From NCBI RefSeq assembly GCF_031179285.1, contig NZ_JAPSHY010000011.1, forward strand, positions 44,840 through 108,839: 64,000 nucleotides of DNA. The letters are read 5' to 3'. The DNA comes from Microbacterium sp. GTDB lineage: Bacteria; Actinomycetota; Actinomycetes; Actinomycetales; Microbacteriaceae. Shown here one piece after another: positions 35,324 to 43,945 of the stretch. The notes under the pieces are model-generated. The model worked only from the letters and a program-made list of their open reading frames with translations. It was not told where the DNA came from and ran no database searches. Every line of letters starts with the position of its first letter. Positions within the stretch are counted from its first letter, which is position 1. Both the position numbers and the translations under genes were made by a program.

Positions 35324-36058
35324 ATGACGATCCCCGCCGAGCCGATCACCGTTCCCGACAAGGTCGTCGATCTGGCCCGCGGTGCCGATCTCGTCTGCGT
35401 CTGGCGCAACGACTACGGCGGTCTCACGTTCCGAGCCACCGGGTCGGGCGAGCCGTTCTACATCAAATGGGGACCGCGGAATGCGGAATCCGCGTTCCGC
35501 GACGAGGCGGAGCGGATGCGGTGGGCCGGGCGCTGGCTGAACGTCCCGCGCGTGCTCGACAGCGGGGAGAACGACACGCACGAGTGGATCGTCACGGCCG
35601 CGATCGACGGTCTCAGCGCCGTCGACTCGCGCTGGGAGGCGGAGCCGGCGACGGCCGTCCGCGCGGTCGGCGAAGCGCTGCGGGCGATGCACGACACCCT
35701 TCCGGTCGCGGAGTGCCCGTGGGACTGGAGCGTGCCGTCGCGCATCGCCAACGCCGCGCAGCGCGGCATCGAGGTGCCAGCTGCCCTGCGTGACTCTCCG
35801 AGCGTCGACCGGCTGGTCGTCTGCCACGCCGACGCCTGCATGCCGAACACCCTGATCGGTCCGGACGGTCGCTGGGTCGCGCACGTCGACCTCGCCCTGC
35901 TGGGCACCGCCGACCGCTGGGCCGACATCGCCGTCGCCTCGATGAGCACCGAGTGGAACTACGGCCCGGGGTGGGAGGATGCTCTCATCGAGGCATACGG
36001 AGTCGAACCCGACCGGGAACGGCTCGCCTACTACCGCGACCTCTGGAACGCGACCTGA
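35324..36058 (+). CDS. Aminoglycoside phosphotransferase-family kinase (APH(3')-like)
   Basis: 244 residues. The APH kinase fold is visible: FYIKWG (ATP-binding Lys), AERMRWAG (Glu), the catalytic loop CHADACMPN (H-x-D-x4-N, about residues 167-175), and HVDLALLG with the Mg-binding Asp. It is similar in length to APH(3') enzymes, but such proteins in environmental actinobacteria often act on unknown small molecules. I chose the ATG at 35324, with GGAG just upstream; an ATG at 35315 is possible. It is a single gene, divergent from the SDR pair. Confidence 0.85.
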   Translation: MTIPAEPITVPDKVVDLARGADLVCVWRNDYGGLTFRATGSGEPFYIKWGPRNAESAFRDEAERMRWAGRWLNVPRVLDSGENDTHEWIVTAAIDGLSAVDSRWEAEPATAVRAVGEALRAMHDTLPVAECPWDWSVPSRIANAAQRGIEVPAALRDSPSVDRLVVCHADACMPNTLIGPDGRWVAHVDLALLGTADRWADIAVASMSTEWNYGPGWEDALIEAYGVEPDRERLAYYRDLWNAT

Positions 36059-36118
36059 GGTCAGGGCAGGTGCCGTGCCGACACAGGGTCAGCGCTCCTT
36101 CCTGTCTGCGGCGTGAGG

Positions 36119-37102
36119 TCACGCCCGCTCGTCGACGAACCTGCTGAAGAGCGTGTCCAGATCGGGATCGACGCGCTGCAGTTCCGGGTGGGTGTCGTGC
36201 CACTCGATGATCTCGTCCGCCGCGCGGTGCAGCGCGACGGTCGGGTTGAACTCAGGGACCACGCGGCGGATCTTCGTGTTGTCGAAGACGACCGAGTGTG
36301 CCATGTCGCCGGTGAGCTGTCCCGAGCGTTCCGGTGCAGCCGATTCGATCGCGGCGCTGGTGGCGTAGCGGAGCCGGGGTTCCGCGCCAGCCGCTCGGCC
36401 GAGGATCGAATAGATCTCGTTCCACGTGTAGACGAAGTCGCTCGTGATCTGGAACGTGTCGCCGTAGGCGAGCGGATTGCCGAGAAGCCCGACGAACCCG
36501 ACAGCGAAGTCACTGGCATGCGTAAGGGTCCACAGCGACGTCCCGTCACCGTGCACGATGATCTCCTCGTTTCTGCGGATTCGGTCGATAGCGGTCCAAC
36601 CCCCGAATGCGGGGATCGTCCATTTGTCGTACGTATGGGATGGGCGCAGCACCGTCACCGGGAACGCCCGGTCGCGATAAACCTCGGCGAGGAGCTCCTC
36701 ACACGCGATCTTGTCCCTCGAGTACTGCCAGAACGGGTTGCGCAACGGCGTGGATTCGGTGATCGGCAGGCGGGCGACCGGCTTCTGATAGGCAGACGCC
36801 GAGCTGATGAAGACGTACTGTCCCGTGCGCCCCTCGAAACGATCGATGTCGCGCTGCACCTGGTCGGGCGTGAATGCCACCATGTCTGCGACGACGTCGA
36901 ACTCACGACCGGCGAGAGCAGCATCCACTGCAGCGGCATCTGCGATGTCGGCCGTCAGCACCTCGACGCCGTCCGCGGGCGCACGGCGAGACCGCCCGCG
37001 GTTCAGCAGAGTCACCTCCATGCCGCGCTCGGCTGCAAGCGCGCTCGCTGCCGAGGAGATGATCCCCGTCCCGCCGATGAACAACACCCTCGTCGCACTC
37101 AT
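36119..37102 (-). CDS. NAD-dependent epimerase/dehydratase family protein
   Basis: 327-residue extended SDR. The cofactor loop is FIGGTGIISSAA (atypical: I instead of F/Y-I-G in the last part), the active site is FISSASAYQKP...YSRDKIACE (Ser and Tyr-x3-Lys), and HASDFAVG follows later. It resembles sugar-nucleotide epimerase-like reductases of the isoflavone reductase/RfbD-like border group. It is a single gene between the APH-like kinase and the surface-protein gene. Substrate unknown. Confidence 0.87.
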   Translation of the reverse strand: MSATRVLFIGGTGIISSAASALAAERGMEVTLLNRGRSRRAPADGVEVLTADIADAAAVDAALAGREFDVVADMVAFTPDQVQRDIDRFEGRTGQYVFISSASAYQKPVARLPITESTPLRNPFWQYSRDKIACEELLAEVYRDRAFPVTVLRPSHTYDKWTIPAFGGWTAIDRIRRNEEIIVHGDGTSLWTLTHASDFAVGFVGLLGNPLAYGDTFQITSDFVYTWNEIYSILGRAAGAEPRLRYATSAAIESAAPERSGQLTGDMAHSVVFDNTKIRRVVPEFNPTVALHRAADEIIEWHDTHPELQRVDPDLDTLFSRFVDERA

Positions 37103-37191
37103 GCAAGCACCTTATCCAGGTATCCGCGAACCCGAGGCTCGCGCGGCGACACTGCGTTCTCTCATGCGTTCGTGGGCCCGACCGAACCGAC

Positions 37192-37226
37192 GACGCCGGT
37201 GACCGCTCGAGGCGATCACCGGCGTC
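37192..37226. terminator. Hairpin terminator after the surface-protein gene
   Basis: An 11-bp perfect inverted repeat (GACGCCGGTGA / TCACCGGCGTC) with a 13-base loop starts 26 bases beyond the stop of the minus-strand surface-protein gene. It lies in the otherwise featureless 149-bp space before the epimerase start. Confidence 0.65.
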
Positions 37227-37251
37227 CGGCTGTTGCGGTATCGAGGCGCGG

Positions 37252-39006
37252 TCAGCTGGGTCGAACCACGCGATGCGCGGCGTAGGCGCCGGCACCCAGA
37301 ACCAGCAGGGCAAGGCCGACCAGCGGCATCCATCCTGCGTCGTAGCCTGTCAGCGCCAGCGCATCCGCCACGCCTCCGGATGCCGACGGCTTCGCCGGAG
37401 CAGCCGGACTCGCCGGATTCTCCGGGTCCGCAGGAGCGGACGGGGTGTCGGGGTTCGCCGGGTCCGTCGGGTCCGTGGGGTCGGTGGGGTCCGTCGGGCC
37501 CGTCGGGTCCGTCGGGTCCGTCGGGTCCGTCGGGTCCGTCGGGTCCGTCGGGTCCGTCGGGTCCGTCGGGTCGACGACCCGGTAGCGGAGGACGACCATA
37601 CGGTGGTTTCCTGCCTTGTCGAACGCATCGATCGTGAACGTCCAGTCCCCGAGCGCACCGGTGGGGAGCGGGCGTCCCGACGTGAAGCCCGACACGCAGG
37701 TGTCCACACCCGACAACGTGTCAGAACAGGAGAACGCGAACGGCAGGTGAGAATCCTGGGGCACCTCGATCACGGCCAGGGCATCGGGCTGGACGATCGA
37801 GTCGACCGCGATGGTGGGCTTGACGTCATCGAAGCTCACCTCGATCGACTGCGGCTCGCTCTGGTTTCCCGCCTCATCGACAGCCCAGAACTCGAGAGTC
37901 TGCGTGCCCGGTTCGAGATCGTAGCTCCCGGCATCCCCCGGCAGTTCAGTGACGACGCCGTCGCGCCTGATGCTGATGGACTGCACTCCCGAGAGATCGT
38001 CGGTCGCTGAGAAGGCGACGCTCCCGCGGTTGGTCCAGCCGCCGGTCGGCGCGCTCCAGTCGCTGATGACCTCGGGGGCGGTGGTGTCCTTCGGCTCCGT
38101 CGGCTCGGAGGCGACGACGGTGTAGGTGATCGTCTTCGTGGTCGTGTTCCCGGCGATGTCCTTGGCCTCGACGCTCACGGTGTGCTCACCCAGCGTCGAG
38201 GTGTCGACCGACCAGCCGCTCGACCGAGCCGAGAGGCACTTCTCCACGCCGGAGTGGGCGTCCGTGCAGGAGTAGACGAATGGAACGATGGTGTTCTGCA
38301 GCACCTCGATGCGCCCGGCGTCGTCGACCACGCCGAATGGTTCTGTGGCGATCTCCGGCTTGAGGTTGTCGAAGCCGGCGACGATCGTCTGATGCTCACT
38401 CTCATTGCCGGCGTTGTCGACCGCCCAGAACTCGAGAGTCTGGCGACCGAGATCGAGGTCGAATGCGCCGTGCGGTCCGTACCACGTCGTGGTGACGTTG
38501 CCTCGCTGGATCCGTACGGACTTGACGCCCGAGAGGTCGTCAACAGCCGTGAACTGCACCCTCGCCTGGGTCGACCACCCGTGAGGTGCCGGATTCCAGT
38601 TGCTCGTGATGTCGGGAGCCGTCGTGTCCGCGATGTCAGCGGAGGAGGTCTCGGCGGGTGCATCGATTGCGGCCGGAGCCTCGGCGGCAGCGGGGGCCCG
38701 GTCGACAGGTGGTGTCGCCGGCTCGATGGGAGCGGCGGGTGCCGGCGGCGCCGCGGTCGCTGCCGCGGGCTCCGCGGGTGCGACAGGAACGGGCGGCTCC
38801 GTCGGCGCTGGGGCCGGCTCGACGCTTGCGACGGGTGCGGGCGGCTCCGCGGGCTGCGTGGCCACATCGACGGGAGCCTGTGCCAGGGTCTCCTCGTTCG
38901 TCGGCGGTGCGGTATCCGCACTGGCGGCCGAGGCGGCGGCCAGCGGGATGGCCATCAGCACGGCGACGGCGCCGGCAGCCAGTCCGGCGTTCAGACGTTT
39001 TCTCAT
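37252..39006 (-). CDS. Large secreted surface protein with duplicated Ig-like domains and LAXTG sorting signal
   Basis: 584 residues: a Sec signal peptide (residues 1-30), a Pro/Ala/Glu-rich stalk (about 35-125), then two homologous units beginning DTTAPDITSNW and DTTAPEVISDW (about 128 and 310). Each unit contains DDLSGV and TLEFWAVD(N/E)AGN, as in OmpL47-type or bacterial Ig-like repeats. Each carries a pair of Cys residues (about 60 residues after TLEFWAVD) suited to a disulfide. A run of twelve Asp-Pro-Thr-type triplets follows, then a second Pro/Ala stalk, LALTG near residue 550, a membrane segment and a short basic tail. LAXTG is the class E sortase signal of actinobacteria. Likely a wall-anchored adhesin or envelope protein. 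Confidence 0.85.
   Translation of the reverse strand: MRKRLNAGLAAGAVAVLMAIPLAAASAASADTAPPTNEETLAQAPVDVATQPAEPPAPVASVEPAPAPTEPPVPVAPAEPAAATAAPPAPAAPIEPATPPVDRAPAAAEAPAAIDAPAETSSADIADTTAPDITSNWNPAPHGWSTQARVQFTAVDDLSGVKSVRIQRGNVTTTWYGPHGAFDLDLGRQTLEFWAVDNAGNESEHQTIVAGFDNLKPEIATEPFGVVDDAGRIEVLQNTIVPFVYSCTDAHSGVEKCLSARSSGWSVDTSTLGEHTVSVEAKDIAGNTTTKTITYTVVASEPTEPKDTTAPEVISDWSAPTGGWTNRGSVAFSATDDLSGVQSISIRRDGVVTELPGDAGSYDLEPGTQTLEFWAVDEAGNQSEPQSIEVSFDDVKPTIAVDSIVQPDALAVIEVPQDSHLPFAFSCSDTLSGVDTCVSGFTSGRPLPTGALGDWTFTIDAFDKAGNHRMVVLRYRVVDPTDPTDPTDPTDPTDPTDPTDPTGPTDPTDPTDPTDPANPDTPSAPADPENPASPAAPAKPSASGGVADALALTGYDAGWMPLVGLALLVLGAGAYAAHRVVRPS
37460..37573. repeat. 9-bp tandem repeat encoding Asp-Pro-Thr units
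   Basis: Twelve copies of a 9-base unit (top strand GGGTCCGTC) with few substitutions, encoding DPT with one GPT. It lies in the wall-spanning part of the surface protein. Near-identical copies imply recent slippage and possible length variation between strains. Confidence 0.9.
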
Positions 39007-39136
39007 GTTGTTTCCTTCTGGGACGTGGGCGACTCAGGAAACGTTATGAGCGCAGGGAGATGCTCAGGGCCCGCTTTCGCGGGGTGCAATGTTGCGTTAA
39101 CGTCCGTCCCTGCGAGGGATCGCAGCCGCGGCCCGA

Positions 39137-39946
39137 TCAGGTCCAGACGAATCGGAATGCGCCCGTTGCGACGGCGGCGGCGATCGCGACCGCCATGATC
39201 ACGACGCCGGCGGCGAGCGCGACCGCGTCGCGCGCATGCAGCCGTGACGGTCGCGCCCAGGTGCGTGGGATGCCGGAGCCGAACCCGCGTGCCTCCATCG
39301 CCATCGCCAGCTTCGTGCCGCGCCGCACCGCGAACACGAGCAGGACGAACGCCATGGAGAAGAACCGTCGGATGACACCACGATCTCCGACGCCACGCGC
39401 ACGACGAGCCAGCGCCATCGTGCGCCAGTCGTCGAGGAAGAGTCCCAGCATCCGCGTGCCGGCAAGCACGCCCAAGACGAAGCGGCTCGGCAGGCGCGCG
39501 ACCTGAGCGAGTGCATCGCCGAGTTCGGTTGGGTCGGTGCGGCCGAACAGGATCACTGTGGGCAGCCCGAGCGCGATGACGCGGATGCCGACAGCGATCG
39601 CGAGCGCGATGGAGCCGTCGCTGATGGTGGCGAAACCGAGCGTCCAGTGCACGGTGCCTTCAGGCTCGGCATAGAGCAGCATGCTCAGGCCCGCGATCGG
39701 CGCGAAGAACACCAGGGGCAACAGGCGGCGGGCCACCGTGATCGGGCTCAGGCCAGTGAGGGGGATGCAGAGCAGCTGCAGGGCGATGGCGACGACCGCG
39801 CTGACCGGATCGATCGACGCGAAGAGCGGGACCGAGAGCAGCACGGCGAGCACGATCTTCGTCACCGGGTTCACCCCGTCGAGCCAGGCGGGCGGCGGTT
39901 CGGCGGAGTCGCGCACGCCTGCGGTGGTGTCGAGCGCGCCGGTCAC
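39137..39946 (-). CDS. ykoC: ECF transporter transmembrane (T) component, YkoC-like
   Basis: 269-residue EcfT-type membrane protein. About five hydrophobic segments are followed by the cytoplasmic coupling motifs, ARRARGVG and the later AMEARGFGSG, both variants of the Ala-Arg-Gly signatures that bind the ATPase grooves. The ATG overlaps the fused ATPase stop by 4 bases. With the fused ATPase and the S component it makes the YkoEDC-type transporter. Confidence 0.9.
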   Translation of the reverse strand: MTGALDTTAGVRDSAEPPPAWLDGVNPVTKIVLAVLLSVPLFASIDPVSAVVAIALQLLCIPLTGLSPITVARRLLPLVFFAPIAGLSMLLYAEPEGTVHWTLGFATISDGSIALAIAVGIRVIALGLPTVILFGRTDPTELGDALAQVARLPSRFVLGVLAGTRMLGLFLDDWRTMALARRARGVGDRGVIRRFFSMAFVLLVFAVRRGTKLAMAMEARGFGSGIPRTWARPSRLHARDAVALAAGVVIMAVAIAAAVATGAFRFVWT

Positions 39947-41436
39947 CGTCGATCCGCCTTCCCGTTCGACGCCGCACCCGCAGCGAGCGGCGCCTCGAGC
40001 ACGATCTGCTGACCGCCGAGATGGCGGACGACTCCCTCATCGTGCGTGACCGCGATCACGGTGCGGCCGGCTGCGATCTCGGCCTGCAGCAGTCCCACCA
40101 GCCCGATCCAGCCGCGACGGTCCTGTCCGAAGGTGGGCTCGTCCAGCACGATGACCTCGGGGGCTGCCGCGAGCACGGTGGCCACCGACAGTCGCCGCTT
40201 CTGGCCACCGCTGAGCGTGAACGGATTCGCGAGCGCCAGCGACGTCAGCTGCAGACGCTCCAGGAGTGCGTCGACGACCTCATCGATGCGCGCTTCCGAC
40301 CACCGCAGCGCCCGCGGGCCGATCGCGAGTTCTTCGCGCACTGTTCGTGCGAGGAACTGGTGCTCCGGCTCCTGGAACACCGTGCCGATGCGGGTCAGCA
40401 GCTCCTTCGAACTCCATCTGTAGGGCCGTCGTCCCGACCGGCCGACGAGATCGGAGGCCGCGGCCACCTCGCCGCGGAGCTCCGGAATGAGACCTGCGAG
40501 CGTCAGCGCGAGGGTCGACTTGCCCGCCCCATTCGGTCCGGTGACGAGCGTGGCCGCGCCGCGGGGTATGCGCACCTCGAGCGAGTCCTGCACGGGGGTG
40601 CGTCCATCGCGCGAGATCGACAGTCCGTCGGCAGCCAGCGCCGCGGGCACGGCGGTCGCATCAACGGTCCCGAGTGCGGGAAGGTCGATCCGATGGTGCG
40701 GCACCCACACCCCGGCCTCCGCCAGGGCGTCGCCGAGGCGGCCGAACACCTCGTCCGGAGTGCCGTCGGCGAGCACGCCGCCTCCCGCGGCGAGCACGAT
40801 CACCCGGGTGAGCAGGTCCGTCCACACCTCGGTGCGATGCTCCACGACGACGAGCGTCGCCCCGGTGGCATCCAGCACACGCTCGACGCTGTCTCGCACC
40901 TCCTGCACGCCGGCAGGGTCGAGGTTCGCGGTCGGCTCGTCGAGCAGCAGCAGACCGGGACGCATCGCCAGCACGCCGGCCAGTGCCAGCCGCTGCTTCT
41001 GTCCCCCGGAGAGGGCTTTGGTGGGCCGGGACTGCGGAACATCGAGCCCGACCGCCCGGAGCGCGTCGGAGACCCGGGCGGGGATGTCTGCGGCCGGCAC
41101 GCCGAGGTTCTCGCACCCGAACGCGACATCGTCGCCGACTTTCGACAGCACGACGCCCGCCTCCGGATCCTGCAGGACGAGCCCGACCCGACCACGCTGG
41201 GACTCGGGCGCGGCGCCGTCGACGAACAGCGACCCCGTGCGCACGCCCTCGTCGGCGTCACCGAGGACGCCGGCGAGGCCCGCCAACAGCGTCGACTTCC
41301 CGGCGCCCGACGCCCCGAGCAGAAGCACACGCTCGCCGGGCTCGATCGTGAACGTCAGGTCACTGACAGCGGGCAGCCGCCGCCCGGCATAGCGCCATCC
41401 CCACCCGGTCGCGGTCACGCGAACAGGAGCGGGCAC
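39943..41436 (-). CDS. ykoD: Fused double ATPase of ECF transporter, YkoD-like
   Basis: 497 residues with two complete ABC ATPase domains. The first has GASGAGKST (near residue 38), ALSGGQKQRLALA and LLLLDEPTANLDP; the second has GPNGAGKST (near 295), TLSGGQKRRLSVA and VIVLDEPTFGQD. The fusion replaces separate EcfA1/A2 subunits, as in Bacillus YkoD. It begins 2 bp after the S-component stop and overlaps the T-component start. It energises thiamine or hydroxymethylpyrimidine uptake. Confidence 0.93.
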   Translation of the reverse strand: MPAPVRVTATGWGWRYAGRRLPAVSDLTFTIEPGERVLLLGASGAGKSTLLAGLAGVLGDADEGVRTGSLFVDGAAPESQRGRVGLVLQDPEAGVVLSKVGDDVAFGCENLGVPAADIPARVSDALRAVGLDVPQSRPTKALSGGQKQRLALAGVLAMRPGLLLLDEPTANLDPAGVQEVRDSVERVLDATGATLVVVEHRTEVWTDLLTRVIVLAAGGGVLADGTPDEVFGRLGDALAEAGVWVPHHRIDLPALGTVDATAVPAALAADGLSISRDGRTPVQDSLEVRIPRGAATLVTGPNGAGKSTLALTLAGLIPELRGEVAAASDLVGRSGRRPYRWSSKELLTRIGTVFQEPEHQFLARTVREELAIGPRALRWSEARIDEVVDALLERLQLTSLALANPFTLSGGQKRRLSVATVLAAAPEVIVLDEPTFGQDRRGWIGLVGLLQAEIAAGRTVIAVTHDEGVVRHLGGQQIVLEAPLAAGAASNGKADRR

Positions 41437-41438
41437 GG

Positions 41439-42086
41439 TCAGACCTCCCGGCGTGCTTCCCTGCCGGCGGCGAACCGGCTCAGCGCCCCAGTCGCGGCGA
41501 GTGCACGAACGAGCAACCAGCCGACGACGCCGGCGAGAATCGCGCCGGAGATGACCACCGCGATGAGGTAGATCGTGTTGAACTCCATCGACTTCAGGAT
41601 GTTCGGCGAAGACCCGTAGAAGAGCTCGAACACCCAGGCCGCGACGGCAGCGCCGATGCCGGCGAGCGCGGCGACCACGACGCCGAACCGACGGTACAGG
41701 AACATCGCGAAGATCAGCTCGGCGCCGAGCCCTTGCACGAGACCGGAGAGGACGGTCGACACGCCCCAGACATTGCCGATCAGCATCGAGATGATCGCGG
41801 CGACCAGCTCGACGACGAGGGCAGCGCCGGGCTTTCGGATTACGAGCCCGCCGATGACTCCGCCGATGAGCCAGATGCCGACGGCGATCCCGCCGAAACC
41901 GGGGGTGACGCCATCCGCCGCGGCGAACCAGGCGCCGCCGACGACATTCCAGCCCCAGAAGAGGAGACCGATCGCGACGCCGAGCACGGCGGCGACGACG
42001 ATGTCGACGACTCGCCAGCGCATGGTGCGCGACGGCGCGACAGTGCTGTCGCCGATCGATGCGGATGCAGACGTGGTTGTATTCAT
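41439..42086 (-). CDS. ykoE: ECF transporter S component, YkoE family (thiamine precursor)
   Basis: 215 residues with a Thr/Ser-rich cytoplasmic start and about five to six membrane segments (for example VVDIVVAAVLGVAIGLLFWG). YkoE-typical features include GAELIFAMFLYRRFG and a conserved Trp-rich first loop (WNVVGGAWFAAAD). The gene is directly preceded by a TPP riboswitch and followed by the ATPase and T component. It binds thiamine or its pyrimidine precursor at the outer face. The ATG at 42086 has GGAGGAG upstream; the much longer open frame crosses the riboswitch. Confidence 0.93.
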   Translation of the reverse strand: MNTTTSASASIGDSTVAPSRTMRWRVVDIVVAAVLGVAIGLLFWGWNVVGGAWFAAADGVTPGFGGIAVGIWLIGGVIGGLVIRKPGAALVVELVAAIISMLIGNVWGVSTVLSGLVQGLGAELIFAMFLYRRFGVVVAALAGIGAAVAAWVFELFYGSSPNILKSMEFNTIYLIAVVISGAILAGVVGWLLVRALAATGALSRFAAGREARREV

Positions 42087-42087
42087 C

Positions 42088-42184
42088 AGAACTCCTCCCT
42101 GCGCTGGCATGACCCAGATCAGGTTCGACGGTCGAAGCGCGATTCGCTCCCTCTCAGCCCGGCTCGCCGGACTCCCGTGGTTGT
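42088..42184 (-). ncRNA. TPP riboswitch (THI element)
   Basis: On the minus strand the conserved blocks of the TPP aptamer appear in order: GGGAGTCC, GGCTGAGAGGGAG, ACCTGATCTGGGTCATGCC, AGCGCAGGGAGG. The variable P3 stem (about 42124-42150, CGCGCTTCGACCG region) lies between. The 3' end runs directly into the GGAGGAG ribosome-binding site of ykoE, so ligand binding probably blocks translation initiation. Confidence 0.95.
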
Positions 42185-42326
42185 ACTGACGATCATACCG
42201 ATCCCGGTCGGAGCGCGGGCGGACCGCTGCGGCTGAGCCCGCATCGCCCACGCACGCGGGCGACACTCGGGATCGCACAGTGCCGGGCGACGCCGATCCT
42301 TCGGTGGATTCGGTAGCGTATGCGGG

Positions 42327-43889
42327 GTGACCCCTCGAGACGCGAGCCCGGATGCGGGCGCGGATGCGGCGCCTGCTTCGGCATCGCACGACGCCTCCGC
42401 AGCGACCGCTGTCACGGGAGCCACGGCGCCGACACTCACGACCGGGCCGCGCGTTCGCGATGACCTGAGCACGATAGGCCTCGTATCGGGAGATCCGGGC
42501 GAGGTTCACACGCGCGAGGAAGCCAGGTGGGCCGACGAGACCATCGGTGCCACGGCGCTCACCTGGATCGACGTGCCCGGCGTCGCGAGTCGCACCGGAG
42601 TCGCAACGTTCGAGGGACGACGTGACGACGAAGACGGGGCGAGCCTGCTGAAGGGGGCACGGCTTCGCAGTGGCTTCACCCGCCCCGGAGTGCTGGTGCC
42701 GCTCGGCATCCTCGTGGGCTTCGCCGGCGCCTACAGCGGTGCCACACTGCTCTGGCCCCTTCACGAGGTCGCGCCGACCATCGAGGCGATCGCCTTCGAG
42801 ACGATCCCGGCACCGGCCGCTGTTGTCACCTGGCCGGCTTCCGGTAGCGCGGCCATCGGCGTCCAGGGATTCGGCAGCATCGCATCCACGACGGAGGCCG
42901 CCGGGATCGCCAGCATCACCAAGGTGGTCTCGGTGCTGATGGTGCTCGACCGGCTCCCGCTCGCCGTCGGAGAGCAGGGACCGGAGTACTCGTTCACGCG
43001 CCAGGACAGCCAGGACTATTGGGCATATCGCCGCGCGAACCAGTCATCTCTGGATGTGCCGGTCGGTGGCACGCTGACCGAGTACCAGATGCTGCAGGGA
43101 ACGCTCCTGGGTTCCGCGAACAACTACATCGATCGCCTCGTCAGGGAGATCTGGGGGTCCGAGCGGGCATTCGCCGCCGCAGCGGAGATCTGGTTGCGTG
43201 ATCGCGGCCTCGAGGGGATCACGGTCGCCACTCCCTCGGGATTCGACGAACGCAACCGGGCCACCCCGGAGGCTTTGGTGATGCTCGCCGAACGCGCGAT
43301 GCAGAATCCGGTCTTCGCAGAGATCGTCGGCACGGCATCCGTCGACCTCCCCGGCGCCGGCACCGTGAACAACACCAACGGGATGATGGCGGATGCCGGG
43401 GTGGTCGGCATCAAGACGGGCACGCTGGAGTTCTGGAACCTGCTCACAGCGAAAGACGTCACCGTCGGCGACACCACCGTCCATCTGTATGCGGCCGTGC
43501 TGGGCCAGGATGGCGATGAGGAGCGCCTCGCCGCCACCCGTTCGCTGTTCGCCGAGACCGAGGCCGCCCTTCAGGCGCAACCGCCCGTCGTTCCTGCGGG
43601 GACCGTCGTGGGCGAGGTGGAGACGGTCTGGGGCACCAGCGTCGAGATCGTGACGGATGCCGATGCGGATGTCGTGCTCTGGAATTCCAGCAGCGCCGAG
43701 GCGACGACCGTGTTCGACCTCGGTGACAGGCGAGAGTCCGGCGACACCGTCGGCACGCTCACGACCGTGGGTCCGCTCAATACCGTCGAGACGGAGCTCA
43801 CGCTCGCCGATGACGTGCACGGGCCGAGCCCCTGGTGGCGCCTCACGCATCCGCTGGAGCTGTTCGGAATCAGCGAAGACGAAGACTGA
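42327..43889 (+). CDS. Serine-type D-alanyl-D-alanine carboxypeptidase (membrane-anchored)
   Basis: 520 residues. A 115-residue cytoplasmic Ala/Asp-rich N-terminus is followed by a membrane segment (about 130-150) and an outer penicillin-binding domain. The active-site motifs are ASITK (SxxK Ser about residue 196), LGSANN (SxN about 264) and GIKTGT (KTG about 362). A beta-rich C-terminal domain follows. It trims pentapeptide stems of peptidoglycan. It is a single gene; the GTG at 42327 lies close behind a possible TAGCGT -10, so the transcript may have a very short leader. A strong hairpin ends it. Confidence 0.85.
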   Translation: MTPRDASPDAGADAAPASASHDASAATAVTGATAPTLTTGPRVRDDLSTIGLVSGDPGEVHTREEARWADETIGATALTWIDVPGVASRTGVATFEGRRDDEDGASLLKGARLRSGFTRPGVLVPLGILVGFAGAYSGATLLWPLHEVAPTIEAIAFETIPAPAAVVTWPASGSAAIGVQGFGSIASTTEAAGIASITKVVSVLMVLDRLPLAVGEQGPEYSFTRQDSQDYWAYRRANQSSLDVPVGGTLTEYQMLQGTLLGSANNYIDRLVREIWGSERAFAAAAEIWLRDRGLEGITVATPSGFDERNRATPEALVMLAERAMQNPVFAEIVGTASVDLPGAGTVNNTNGMMADAGVVGIKTGTLEFWNLLTAKDVTVGDTTVHLYAAVLGQDGDEERLAATRSLFAETEAALQAQPPVVPAGTVVGEVETVWGTSVEIVTDADADVVLWNSSSAEATTVFDLGDRRESGDTVGTLTTVGPLNTVETELTLADDVHGPSPWWRLTHPLELFGISEDED

Positions 43890-43893
43890 CACA

Positions 43894-43938
43894 CACGAAG
43901 ACGCCCCACCCCGCGCGAGCGGGGTGGGCGTCTTCGTG
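43894..43938. terminator. Bidirectional hairpin terminator
   Basis: CACGAAGACGCCC(C)ACCCCGC pairs with its complement around a GCGA loop, about 20 bp with one bulged C. It lies between the convergent carboxypeptidase and ABC exporter genes, ending 8 bases before the latter's stop. Confidence 0.85.
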
Positions 43939-43945
43939 ATGGCGC

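Noticed and set aside
37460..37573. Possible CRISPR array
   Set aside because: Units are 9 bp, contiguous and coding in frame (Asp-Pro-Thr); there are no spacers.
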